Made by a program: the position numbers and the translations under genes. This document shows, one piece after another, positions 1 through 10,500 of a stretch of DNA of 64,000 bases. How positions within the stretch are numbered: position 1 is the stretch's first letter; the number at the start of each line of letters is the position of its first letter. Under the pieces are notes generated by a model. That model was not told the origin of the DNA. It did no database searches and worked only from the letters and a program-made list of their open reading frames with translations. Source of the DNA: Cytophagaceae bacterium (lineage in GTDB: Bacteria; Bacteroidota; Bacteroidia; Cytophagales; Flexibacteraceae); NCBI GenBank assembly GCA_947458545.1, contig CANGYH010000001.1:1116001-1180000 (forward strand), in the 5' to 3' direction.

Positions 1-108
1 ATTTTCATGACGAACGGAAGGAGGGTGATGCTAATGCTATGGAAAGAACCAATTACAACGCCTGCCAGGGTGCGCGAAAACCTGTACTACACGCCCAACG
101 GACAATAG
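1..108 (+). CDS. C-terminal end of an unidentified gene (5' truncated by window)
   Basis: An open frame runs from base 1 to a TAG at 106-108 and gives 35 residues ending LYYTPNGQ. The frame has no stop and ordinary composition, and it faces rodA tail to tail, as most neighbouring pairs here do. I do not recognise the family from so short a piece. It could be a chance frame. The 116 bases between its stop and the rodA stop show no clear hairpin. Confidence 0.4.
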   Translation: MFMTNGRRVMLMLWKEPITTPARVRENLYYTPNGQ

Positions 109-224
109 CGAAACTAGCCAGGCCCGGCAGTCGCTACCAGACCAAAAGGCCAACAGCTATTACTGCGTAAGGTGAACGCCAGAAAAAGCGCATTAACACC
201 GCCCACCCGTTGGATAGCCGCTCC

Positions 225-1493
225 CTAACCGCGGTACAGCTGCATGACGCGGGCCGAGTCTATCCGCAGCAAAACGAACAAGAGCACTGTAAAGCTCCAT
301 AGTGACGAGCCCCCCGCGCTGAAAAACGGCAGGGGAATACCGATGACGGGAAAAAGCCCGATCGTCATGCCGATATTGACCATAAGGTGGAAAAACAACA
401 CACCCACGACGCCATAACCATAGACCCGCCCAAAGCGGGTTTTCTGCCGCTCTGCAATGTCCACAATCCGAAGCAACAGAAATACAAAGAGGCCTATCAC
501 CACGATGGAGCCTACCCAGCCGTGCTCCTCGCCAATGGTGCAGAAGATAAAATCGGTAGATTGCTCGGGGACAAAGTCGAACTTGGTTTGGGTGCCTTCT
601 AAGAATCCCTTGCCCAGCAATCCGCCTGAGCCGATGGCGATTTTAGACTGGGTTACGTTCCACCCCGCGCCCAGAGGATCGGCTTCAGGATTGATAAGGG
701 CGCGGATACGGTCTTGCTGGTGGGGCTGCAGTACTTGGTTCACAAAAAAATCTACCCCTGACACCACCCCGATGGTTAGCATGAGCCCCGCAATGGCAAA
801 GCCTGCAATCTTTAGCGTTCGGCCTGCCATGAGCCACCAAACCAGGGCCACCACCGTGAACCCAACCAGCAGCCAGGTCTGTGGCACCAGTAGCGTAAGC
901 ACAAATAGTGCCGCCACATAAAAGCCTGCGAGCGGGATGAGACCTGTAAGCCCCTCGCGGTAGAGCACCATTACGAACGAAGCGAAGACAAGTGTAGAGC
1001 CGGTATCGTTCTGGGCCAGAATAAGCACGGCGGGCACGGCTATGATAAACCCGGCTTGGCCTATCTCTTTGAGTGTATCGAGCCGTATGGATGGGTCTGA
1101 AAGAAACCTGGCCAGTGCTAGCGAGGTGGCCGTTTTGGCAAACTCAGAGGGCTGTATGCCAAAACCGCCGAAACCCAGCCAAGATTTCGAACCCGCCACC
1201 GTCTTACCTATCAGAAGTACGATTACCAGCAGACCCAGCACAGCCAGATAAATGAGGTAGGCGGCGTTGTCGTAAAACTTATAGTCTATGGCCAGCACAA
1301 AGGTGGCCAGCACCACGGCCGTACCTATCCAAAGTAGCTGCGTGCCCGAGCGGGTGGCCAGGTCGAAGATGGAGGGATGGGTGACAGGGTCGTAAACGGC
1401 GGCAAAAATGTTGAGCCAACCCATGAGCATGAGCAGGAGCCAAAGCAGCACCGTGGTCAGGTCTAGGTTGGTAAAGAGGCTGTCCTTTTCCAA
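225..1493 (-). CDS. rodA: RodA, SEDS-family peptidoglycan glycosyltransferase
   Basis: This is the lipid II polymerase of the elongasome, which works in the cytoplasmic membrane with a class B PBP to make lateral cell wall. The 422 residues form about ten hydrophobic segments. SEDS landmarks are visible: QNDTGSTLVF near residue 160, the QSKIAIGSGGLLGKGF stretch near 285, PEQSTDFIF (the Asp is the expected catalytic residue of the large extracytoplasmic loop) and LPFFSAGGSSL near 390. The longest frame starts at a TTG; no ATG lies upstream in frame, and the next internal Met falls inside the first membrane segment, so TTG is the best start. RodA is preferred over FtsW because of its short cytoplasmic ends and GKGF motif, but the FtsW/RodA split is not certain. 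The usual mreBCD-pbp2 genes are not downstream in this window. Confidence 0.88.
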   Translation of the reverse strand: MEKDSLFTNLDLTTVLLWLLLMLMGWLNIFAAVYDPVTHPSIFDLATRSGTQLLWIGTAVVLATFVLAIDYKFYDNAAYLIYLAVLGLLVIVLLIGKTVAGSKSWLGFGGFGIQPSEFAKTATSLALARFLSDPSIRLDTLKEIGQAGFIIAVPAVLILAQNDTGSTLVFASFVMVLYREGLTGLIPLAGFYVAALFVLTLLVPQTWLLVGFTVVALVWWLMAGRTLKIAGFAIAGLMLTIGVVSGVDFFVNQVLQPHQQDRIRALINPEADPLGAGWNVTQSKIAIGSGGLLGKGFLEGTQTKFDFVPEQSTDFIFCTIGEEHGWVGSIVVIGLFVFLLLRIVDIAERQKTRFGRVYGYGVVGVLFFHLMVNIGMTIGLFPVIGIPLPFFSAGGSSLWSFTVLLFVLLRIDSARVMQLYRG

Positions 1494-1659
1494 ACGGGGG
1501 CAGTGTATTGAGCCGGCGCCTTGTGGCTGGCAGGTTTGTATGGATAAAGATACTAGGTTGTGGCGGGCTGCCCCGAAAAGACAGACAGAGAATGGGCAGG
1601 CCCAGAAACGCGAGACTTAGGATTCATCTTTGCAGACGCTTGTTGCCTTTAGCCCGCCT

Positions 1660-2760
1660 ATGCATGCTCCGCAAAACCGCCTGCACGTCGTCCACGTGGT
1701 CGAGTCGTTCGGCGGGGGGGTGATAGGGTTTGTTGAGCAACTGTGCCGATACCTTCCGCAGCTAAGGCATACGGTTGTCCATGCTGTACGTGCAGGCGAG
1801 GTGGCCCCGCACATTACCCAGGCGCGCTTTCCGGCCGAGACGGAGTTCGTACTCTGGCCCCATGCCGTACGCGAGATTGCCCCGCTGGCAGACACGCGTG
1901 CGCTTGCAGCGCTGGTACCGATCTTACGCAGGTTGCAGCCAGACGTGGTGCATCTGCACTCTTCTAAAGCAGGCTTTTTGGGCAGAATCGCAGCCAGGCT
2001 CATTGGCCACCGGGCTGTAATCTATACGCCTGGAGGAGCGGCCCTGCTCAGGCAAGACATCTCGCAGTGGAAGAGGGGTGTTTATGGCAGGCTTGAGTCT
2101 CTGGCAGCCCGCTTTGGGGGCCGGGTGGTAGCCTGCGGCAACGGAGAGGCACAGGCCCTGGCGGCCTACGGCGTAAAGGCAGATGTGATTGCCAATGGCA
2201 CAGAGCCAGGCCCTGAGCCTGCCCGGACACCTGCCATGGCAGGCAAGCTGCTTACTGTAATCACGACGGGGCGGTGCACACTGCAAAAAGACCCGGCTCG
2301 CTTCGGGCGCATTGCCAGGGCATTGGCAGGCGAGGCAAAATTTCGCTTTGTATGGGTAGGCACCGGCGAGCTTGCGGCCGACCTGCCACCCGAGGCCGTG
2401 CATGTTACCGGCTGGGTACCGGCAGACCAGGTGCGAGGGATGTTAGAGCAGGCAGATGTTTACCTCTCTACGGCCGTATGGGAAGGTTTGTCGCTTGCCG
2501 TGCTTGAGGCCATGGCAGCCGGGTTGCCTCTGTTGCTCTCAAATATCCCCGGCAATGCAGATGTGGTGCAGCCAGGCGTAAACGGTGCGCTCTTCGGCAC
2601 AGAGCAGGAGGCTATAGAGGCTTTACGCCAATGGGCAGACCAACCCGGCATGCTGGCCTCGATGGGCCAGGCCAGCAGAGCGCTCCTTTTGGCCGAGCAC
2701 GATGTACAACAGGTAGCGCAGCGCTACCTTAAGCTCTACCAGCATTTAACTGGCCATTAG
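1660..2760 (+). CDS. Family 4 glycosyltransferase
   Basis: A GT-B fold, retaining (GT4-type) glycosyltransferase of 366 residues, probably acting on envelope or capsule glycan. The N-terminal acceptor domain has the Gly-rich VVESFGGGVIGFVEQL and HLHSSKAGFLGR. The C-terminal donor domain has TGRCTLQKDP and the E-x7-E motif in AVWEGLSLAVLEAMAAG that contacts the sugar nucleotide. The frame opens at a TTG at 1630, but the ATG at 1660 places the first beta strand at the usual distance and is preferred. A CATCTTTG -7-like element lies at 1625-1632. The stop TAG overlaps the stop of the opposing DUF983 gene by four bases. The donor and acceptor cannot be told from sequence. Confidence 0.85.
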   Translation: MHAPQNRLHVVHVVESFGGGVIGFVEQLCRYLPQLRHTVVHAVRAGEVAPHITQARFPAETEFVLWPHAVREIAPLADTRALAALVPILRRLQPDVVHLHSSKAGFLGRIAARLIGHRAVIYTPGGAALLRQDISQWKRGVYGRLESLAARFGGRVVACGNGEAQALAAYGVKADVIANGTEPGPEPARTPAMAGKLLTVITTGRCTLQKDPARFGRIARALAGEAKFRFVWVGTGELAADLPPEAVHVTGWVPADQVRGMLEQADVYLSTAVWEGLSLAVLEAMAAGLPLLLSNIPGNADVVQPGVNGALFGTEQEAIEALRQWADQPGMLASMGQASRALLLAEHDVQQVAQRYLKLYQHLTGH

Positions 2761-3140
2761 GCCCCGTGGCGGCGCCCAGCCTCAGCTTCAGGGTCATAAT
2801 CGATGCCTGCAAACCAGTGCATCATCATTACGCGGCTATACCTGTAGTTAAGGGGCGCCAGCAGTAACGTTACAACAACCGTAGTAGAAATATAGACCCA
2901 GGTAGCAGGGTCTTGCCCTAGCACATAAACCGCCACAAAGCAGCCCACCATCGTAGCCACAGAAATAGCATAACCGGTGTACATGGCCCCTTGCCAAAGG
3001 CCGGGCTCACGCTCGAACCGGAGCCCGCAGTGGGGGCAATACGTATGCATCTGCCCGATAAAAGGGTAGGCGTCTAGCCCTTTAACGAACATATTGCCTC
3101 GGCGGCAGCGGGGGCACTTGGCAAGAAATAAGGCGCGCAT
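2757..3140 (-). CDS. DUF983 family membrane protein
   Basis: A small inner-membrane protein of 127 residues. Two CxxC pairs near the N terminus (CPRCRRG at about 9-15 and YCPHCGLRFE at about 34-43) suggest a zinc ribbon, followed by PGLWQGAMY and two hydrophobic helices. This arrangement is typical of DUF983, a family common in Bacteroidota and Proteobacteria whose function is unknown. The frame can be extended to a TTG at 3155, but the ATG at 3140 begins directly at the conserved MRALFLAKCPRC and is preferred. CAACTTTG, a -7-like element, lies 12 bases before that ATG. It is divergent from the periplasmic-binding-type gene. Confidence 0.8.
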   Translation of the reverse strand: MRALFLAKCPRCRRGNMFVKGLDAYPFIGQMHTYCPHCGLRFEREPGLWQGAMYTGYAISVATMVGCFVAVYVLGQDPATWVYISTTVVVTLLLAPLNYRYSRVMMMHWFAGIDYDPEAEAGRRHGA

Positions 3141-3294
3141 ATCTGGAGGACACAAAGTTGGCAGAATTTATACGATGGGCGCATAAAAAAGGCATGTAAA
3201 AGCTACGGACGCAAATTGATGCCCTAGGTACAGGCTCAGCACCAAGGTAAAGCTGGTGGTATCTTGGCAACCTAGGCATTTTAGGTTTACAGAT

Positions 3295-4461
3295 ATGATG
3301 CGGGTATTGCAGCAAGGCTTGGTGTTGGCGGTTGCATGGTTAGCTCTGCTAGCGCTGGGGCCTCATAGGGCCCAGGCAAATGTGCAGATCACTCATGGGG
3401 CAGCTCCCAAGGCGGGTGGAGATGAGATTCGTATTGCACTGGTGCTACCGCTGATGCTGCCTTCAGACCTTAAGGGCACCTTTAAGCCCTCCCAGACGAT
3501 GGCAGAGTTTTGCACGGCCGCCCGCCTGGCCGAGGCAGATGCCCAAGCCAGGGGTATTCCGATAAAGCTATACTTCTACGACTCTCGGCGCATGGCAGAC
3601 TCGGCCAGCCTGATAGCTAACTTGCCAGAGTTGGCAGAGATGGACCTTGTGATAGGACCCATTTACGGCAAAGAGACGGCCGCACTGGCCGCATGGGCCC
3701 AGGCAAGGCAGGTGCCCATGGTGAACCCGCTCACATCTGCGCTTCACTTTGATGCCAACAATAAGTTTGCCTACCAAGCAGAGCCTGGCCCTAAAGAAAT
3801 GGCCGCCACGGCCCTGGCCCTAAAGCAAGTAGGGCCAGGCAAGCAAGTAGGTTGCATTTACGGCACCACCCCCAAAGACAGTGCGCTGGCTGCCGCCTTT
3901 GCGGAGCAGGCCCGGCAGGCAGGCCATACGCTTGCTTTGTTTAAAAAGGTGGCAAAAAACTCGGCAGCCAACCTGCCCAAATTCTTGCGCGAGGCAGGGC
4001 TAGATAGCAACAGCGTACTCTTTGTGCCCAATGCCGAGCCGCTGGTGAAGGCGCAACTGCTGTCTGCGTTAGAGATTACCCGCTGCCCGGCACTAACGGT
4101 AACCTATGGTGCGTGGATTGAAGAATCAGACATTCCGCTAGAGCGGTTTGAGCGGTTACGCATTCGTTTCCTTTATCCAGATTATCCGGGCTATGGGCTG
4201 CCAGATGCCGAGCGGTTGCGCGCTCGCATCCAAGAGGTTTATGGGTTGCCTGCCACAGACGTTGGCCTTAAAGCCTACGATTTGATAGCCGTATTTGGCC
4301 AGGCACTGGCCCAGGCTGCACCGCAGGCCCGCAGCTCTGCCCTAAGAGACTATAGTCCACTGCCCAGCAAGCTAACGGCAGGCTACGACTTTACACAAAG
4401 CCAAACCAACGCGCGCGTACCTATTTACCGGCTGTATGATGGCCGGCTCGAGCGAGAGTAG
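3295..4461 (+). CDS. Periplasmic-binding-protein-like (type 1 fold) exported protein
   Basis: A 388-residue exported protein with a hydrophobic signal segment (residues about 5-25) ending near AQA. The mature part opens with IRIALVLPLMLPSDLKG, and DLVIGPIYGKETAALAAWAQ followed by VPMVNPLTS is the hallmark of the LivJ/Peripla_BP_6 fold, here of the LpoA-like or LysM-coupled Bacteroidota kind. No transporter permease or ATPase is next to it, so a role as ABC solute receptor is not supported; a sensor or peptidoglycan-synthesis helper is equally possible. Tandem ATGs at 3295 and 3298 are the natural starts; the longer frame would need a GTG and would push the signal peptide inside. A strong hairpin follows. 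Confidence 0.65.
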   Translation: MMRVLQQGLVLAVAWLALLALGPHRAQANVQITHGAAPKAGGDEIRIALVLPLMLPSDLKGTFKPSQTMAEFCTAARLAEADAQARGIPIKLYFYDSRRMADSASLIANLPELAEMDLVIGPIYGKETAALAAWAQARQVPMVNPLTSALHFDANNKFAYQAEPGPKEMAATALALKQVGPGKQVGCIYGTTPKDSALAAAFAEQARQAGHTLALFKKVAKNSAANLPKFLREAGLDSNSVLFVPNAEPLVKAQLLSALEITRCPALTVTYGAWIEESDIPLERFERLRIRFLYPDYPGYGLPDAERLRARIQEVYGLPATDVGLKAYDLIAVFGQALAQAAPQARSSALRDYSPLPSKLTAGYDFTQSQTNARVPIYRLYDGRLERE

Positions 4462-4480
4462 GCCTTTTAAGGATCTAATG

Positions 4481-4513
4481 AAAAGCGGCCCACCTTTGCC
4501 AAGGTGGGCCGCT
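4481..4513 (-). terminator. Rho-independent terminator for the giant gene
   Basis: A perfect 13-bp inverted repeat, AGCGGCCCACCTT at 4484-4496 and its complement at 4501-4513, has a four-base loop. Read on the minus strand it ends in TTTT (4484-4481). It sits 31 bases past the stop of the giant secreted-protein gene and between the two convergent genes, so it may also hinder plus-strand transcription, though that side lacks a T run. Confidence 0.85.
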
Positions 4514-4543
4514 GGTTGTGGGCAAGTTGAGGTCTGGCTGCGG

Positions 4544-7500
4544 TTACCTACCCTCGTTGCGGAGGATCTCTACCCAGCCTTTGACTAGCCCGCCTTGGGG
4601 CGGTGTTAGCTCGTAGATGTAAACGCCAGAGGGAGCTTCGCCGCCGTCCCAGTCGTTGCGATATGGGCTGGCCTGGTACACCAGACGCCCCCAGCGATTA
4701 TAGACCCGTACACCCGTGCCAGGCACAAGGTTTTTGATGATCCAAGTGTCATTGATGCCGTCGCCGTTGGGCGAGAATACGTTGGTGGGATTGAAGCTGG
4801 AATCTCGGGCAACTTCTAGCGTACGGGTAACCTCGCAACCATTGCTGTCTCTGACGTATAGGTTGAGAGTACCCGGCTCGAGCCGCTCCAGGTACAGACC
4901 ACGCACAAAGGCTTGGTAGGTGCCAGGGTCTGAGGTACGAATTTCATAGGCCCCTACCCCACCGGTGATGCTGTCTATCTGAACCTCACCTTCGGCATAA
5001 TCGGGCGAGGTGGAATTCATCTGGCGGTAGGCTACCTCTATGCGAGGCGGCTGCGTCAGGATAACGGTGCGCGTGACGCTACTGCTGCAAGGGCCATATT
5101 GGCTTAGTTGCACATTGTAAGTACCAGCCTGCAGGCCGGGCACGGTTAGCTGCGAGCCGCGGAAGAAGCGGTCGCGCAGGCTGTCCACCTTTACAAGCTG
5201 GCCGGTGTTGGCATCAAAGACGGATACCTGCAGCGGCCCTGTGCCGCGGACGTCGTTGAGCACCAGCTTGCCCGATGCATCGCCGAAACAGCGGTTGTTC
5301 TCGACCGCCAGGCTATACGTAAGCGGTGTATTGCCAGGTAACTGGAAGGCAAAGCTGCCCGTGCAGCCGCCGCCATCGGTGGCGTCTAGCAGGCGGATTT
5401 GATGGAGCACACCCTCTGGCCTGGCGCTCAACCCGCTGATGCGCAATGTGTCACCCACCAGTGGTCTGAAAGCCGTGAAGGTGCCAGGGAGCGAGTCGTA
5501 AGCGAAGCGGTAACCAGGGTAGCCACCTGTGATGCGGAGAATGGCAACACCGTCGGCAGCATCACAATTGCTGGGAGTAAAGCGCACTACCTGGGCCCGC
5601 AGGGTGTCTAGCGTGGAGAGTGTCCGGGTGTAGCTAGACGTACAGGCAGGTATCGAGTTATCTATAACGGCGATGGTGTAAACGCCAGGCGTCAGGTTGC
5701 TGAACGTCGAGTCTGCCTGTGTGCGCCGGAATCCATCGGCCCGTTGCAGTTCAAAAGTATAAGGCCTCCGGCCACCTTCCAGGCCACGTAGCAAAATCTG
5801 CCCGTTGGTGCCGCCTGGGCAATTGCCCACAACGGTGATCTGCCGGGCCAGCGGCGCGTCTGATCCGATGCGGAAGGCCACGCTGCGGGTACAGCCTAGG
5901 CTGTCGGTTACCGTAAGGCGATAGTCTCCACCTACAAGGTTGCGCAGGGTGCTATCGTTTGGTATGCGGATGGTGTCTGGCCTAGTGGCGGCTGGCCGCA
6001 AGAGGGCATACACAAGCGAGCCAGACCCACCGCCGAACCGCGCCAGGCGTGCCATGCCAGTGGGCCCGGCACAGTCAGACCGTTGCAGGGCACCCATAGC
6101 CAGGCGTAGTGAGTCGGGCTGGCGGACGTTTATGGAGAGTGCCGCCACGCACCGGTTGCCATCGCGCACATAAACCACCCGGATACCAGCACCGAAGCTG
6201 GGGCTGATGGGCTGGCCCAGGGCCAGGGGCTGATAGCCCGTGTCTGGCCCAACGAGCGAGTAGGCAAAGCCACCAGAGCCGTTCTGCACCGAGTCTATGG
6301 TGATTTGCGCGTCTTGGCTGCCGTAGCAACTAACATTGCGCGATACCCGGGCAAATGCACGCAGAGGTGGTGCTGTATCGATACGAACAGCCGTGACGAA
6401 GGTGCAACGCGTCGAATCGTCGTGCACGGTTACCGTATAGTTGCCCGCGCGCAGGCCCGTAAATACATTATTGGCCGTGAGCGTATCAGCATTGCGGATT
6501 TTATAGCGGTAACGGCCAAAGCCGCCTGTTACGGTGCGTACTTCTATACGGCCGTTGGCCGTACCTGCGCAAGGCACAAGCCGGGTTACCACCACGGTGG
6601 CCGTCAGGTTGGTGCGGCTGCCAACGGCAATGTTGCGCAACGTATCGGCGCACAGCCTGTTGAGCGAATCGCGCACGACGAAGCCATAATTACCTACCGC
6701 AAGGCCAGTAAAGTTTGCCAGAGCGCCGTAAGCGCGCACGGTATCGTTCAACAGTAGGCCGTACTCGTAGCGACCGGTGCCGCCCGAAGCTTGAAGACGG
6801 ATCTGTCCGTTCGATTGGCCTGCGCAGTTGGCTGCCAACACCGTATCTACGGCCAGCCGCACCTGGCAAGGGCGGCAGCGTGGGTCGGCAGCAGGGCGGA
6901 ACCGCACCGCAAACGCCGACGATGTATCAGGCAAGCCCGTGATGCAGACCGCCGGGTTGGAAAGCCTAACAATAGCCTGGTATTGGTAAAGGCCTGCAGG
7001 CTCGGCCACGGCCAAGGTTAGGCTTGTAGCGTTGGCTATGGGTTGCCCATTGCGTAGCCATTGGACGCTAAAGCCCGCCTGGCCTGCAAGGTTGCTGGCG
7101 GCCCGCAGCAGTAGGGCCTGGCCCTGGCAGCTAACCGTATCAGAACCCGTAACGGTGGTATTGGCAACGATTATACTTTGTACGCTTATACGAGTAACGC
7201 TGCTGGTGTCCACACCAGGCACGATGCAGGTAGCACCCGATGGGGCAGTAAGCACGACGAAGACACTGTCGCCGTCAGATGGGCTGGGCAGGGTGTAGGT
7301 AGAGTCTGTACCGGCCTGCACCTGGGCACCGTTGCGATAGAAGGCATAGGTAGCCCCTGTGATACCAGCCAGGTTCCGGGCCTGCAGCGTTACGGGAGTG
7401 GCGGGGCAGGTAAGCACCTCGGGCGGCGACAGAGACACCGAAGCCGCAACCGTACCCGCCAAGACGCGTACCGGCACCGGGGCCGATGTCGCAGGTAAGC

Positions 7501-10500
7501 CTGCAAAGCAGGAAGAGGTATCTGTGGTTTGCACTACAACATCCACAATGTCTGCGTTGGCAAGGGTACTGATGGGCAGCGTATCTGCAGTAGCACCCGA
7601 AATGGCAGCACCGTTGATGCGCCACTGATAGGTAACACCAGGCAACGGCACATTTAGCGCCGAGCGGAAGGTGATAGGCTGGCCAGGGCAGAGTATAGGC
7701 GTGGCCGGCGTTGCGGCAACTACGATATTTTGCTGCGGTGCGCGCAGGGTAAAGGCCACAGAGTCTGCACAGGCAGCCGTGTCGGTAATGCGCAGTACAT
7801 ATGCACCGGCGCGCAGGCCACCGCGGAGGCTATCACCGAAAGAGGCAGGGCCATTTACCAGCACACCAGCGCGTAATAGCGTAAACCGGTAGGGCGCCGT
7901 ACCACCCGTTGCCGACACCAGGCGTATCTGGCCATCTGGCTGGGCGCAGCTAGGCTGCTGCTCTATGGCTACGGTGGCCACAAGCCTGGCGGGTTGTGCA
8001 AGCACAAGCGTCGTGTCGAAAGTGCAGCCTGTGCCAACGTCGGTTACGAAGATGGTCTGGTTGCCTGCAGCAAGGCCAGTATAGGTAGAGTCTAAGCGCA
8101 AGGCCTGGGCGGTGCCGCCGTTGATGCGAACGGTGTAGCTACCCGTGCCGTTGCGGACGGCATTTACCCTGAAGCCTCCCGTAGCTGTACCAAAGCAGGT
8201 TACCGGCTGCAACGTTAATGCAGGCCTGATGCTGTTGCGAGGTGCTATGGTTATGCGTTGAGCTACGGTGCGGCATGGGGTGCCATCTTCTACCACTAAT
8301 GGATAAATACCCGCAGCCAGATTGGCAAACGTAGTATCGCCAAAGGGGCTGGCAAGCTGAACGAACGTTGTGCCAGAATCCAGGCTGATGCGGTATGGTG
8401 CCACACCACCCGCTACACGAACGCGGACTGAGCCACCGGCAGTGCTGCCGCAGCTTCCGTTGTCCACCTGCGTAAGCAGGCTAAGGGTAACCTGCGTGCC
8501 GATGACCTGTGCGGCCGAGGTGCTACAAAGGGTGTCGCGCGCATCGCGAACGGTTATCACGTAGCTGCCGGCAGGCAAGCCATTGAACCGACGGAAAACA
8601 CTGTCTGACGAGAGCCAGGCACCGGCATTGTTGAGCCTGAACTGGTACTGGCCAGAGCCGCCTGTAGTTACCAGAGCCAACACTTGGCCATTGGTACCAC
8701 CGGCACAGGTTACAGGGTTAGAGGCCACGGCCAGACGGATGCCGCAGGCTGCTCCGCAATTGGCTGGGCGGCCTACCAGCACATCGGCAGAGTCTAGGCA
8801 GAGGGTGTTTTGAGATACTACCCTGTAGGCGCCAAAAAGCAGGTTTGCTACCGTTGCCGTGCTGCCGACAAACGTGCGCGTGCCGCCTTCTGTGCGGTAC
8901 CAGGCGTAGGTGGCACCGGGGCCAAAGTCTGCCGTAGCGGTACCGTCGGTGCTAAAGCACGTAGAATTTGGCGTGGTAACGGCAGCCACCCTCGGGGCGG
9001 GGCCAACGGAGAGTATTGCGATGCTAGAGTCTAAGCAACCACCTACGGCCTTAAAAACGACCGTATAGGTGCCTGCTACCGCCACAAGGCTATCGGTAGT
9101 GGCGAGGATAGTCTGAGCGGCATTTTTCCAAACGATAGAGTCTAGCACAGACGGGCTACTGATGCGAAGCACACCCGTAGGCAGGCCGCAGGCAGAGGCC
9201 GGGCGCACTTGCACGATCGTACGGCGCAGGGTGTCAGAAAGGGTAAACTGGGTCGTGTCTCTGCAGAAGCCCTCTGCGGCAATGGCGGCGTATGCGCGTG
9301 GCAACAGGCCGGTAATAGCAGCACCAGTAGCAATAGAATCGAGCGTCCCGCTGCCGTTATCGGCGTACCAGGTAATCTGCGGTGTAGCACCGGGCACGGT
9401 CGCTATGGCGCTGCCGTCTGCCAAGCCGCAATTGGCGGCAGATGTTTGTATGCTAAGTGCCAACAGGGCCGGGGCAGAAATTTGGGCATCGGCAGAGTCT
9501 GCACAAAGGCCGTTTTGCACCACTACGCGGTACCGGCCGGGGGCAAGGCCACGCAGGGTATCGCCGCCCGTCTGCACCAGATTACCTGTGGCATCCTTCC
9601 ATAGCAAGGTGGCTGCAGAGGCGGTATAGCGTGCAATGAGCCTTCCGTCTGTCGCTGTGCAATTGGTGGTGCCTACTGCCTCAAGGCTAACATTATAACG
9701 AATCGGCCCTACGCGGAATACTGCCGAGGTATCAGCGCAGCCGTTGGTGTCTGAAACAAAGGCACGGTACTGGCCAAAAGCAGTAACGTTAAGCACGTTT
9801 GCCGTACTACCCAACGGAGCGCCATCTAGCAACCAGCCCGAAACGGGCGTGGATGCCGTAAGTGTACCCGTATCGCCTGGGCAGAGAGTAGAATCGCCCG
9901 ATACCGTCGGCCTTGCGGGAGGCACGGAGTTGATGATTGTAATAGTATCAGAAGATGCGTTGCAGCCACCCGTAGTATCAATCACATGGTAAGCACCCAA
10001 TACCGAGGCACGCAGCGTATCGGTTGTAGCCCCTGCCAGTGCCGAGCCATTTAGATACCACTGGTTGCCGATTGCTGCACTGCTGCGCAACAATGTGGTG
10101 CCTATACCGCACAAAGAGCGGCGGCCCGATATGGTAGGGCGCGTGGGCGTAAACGGCGCTACAACAAGCCCGGCCAGGGTACGGCTGCAACCCGTAGTGG
10201 TCTGCGTAATGGCTACCTGATAAGTACCTGCAGCCAGAGACAATTGATCTTGCTGGCCTGCCACAAGCCCGATGCCGGTACCTGTCCAATCGAAGGTGTA
10301 AGGGCCCGCAGCGGCATCGAGCGTAAGGACGATTCTACCTGAAGTACCCGTGCAGCGGTTGGCAGCCTGCACATTGGCCGCAGCGGCAAATACGGCGGTG
10401 TCTTGCAGTTGCAGGTTTGCCAGAGCTGTGGCACAACCTGTGGCAGAATCTGTTACCACAACACCGTAAATACCCGAGCGCAGCGCCGTCTGGTTCTGGA

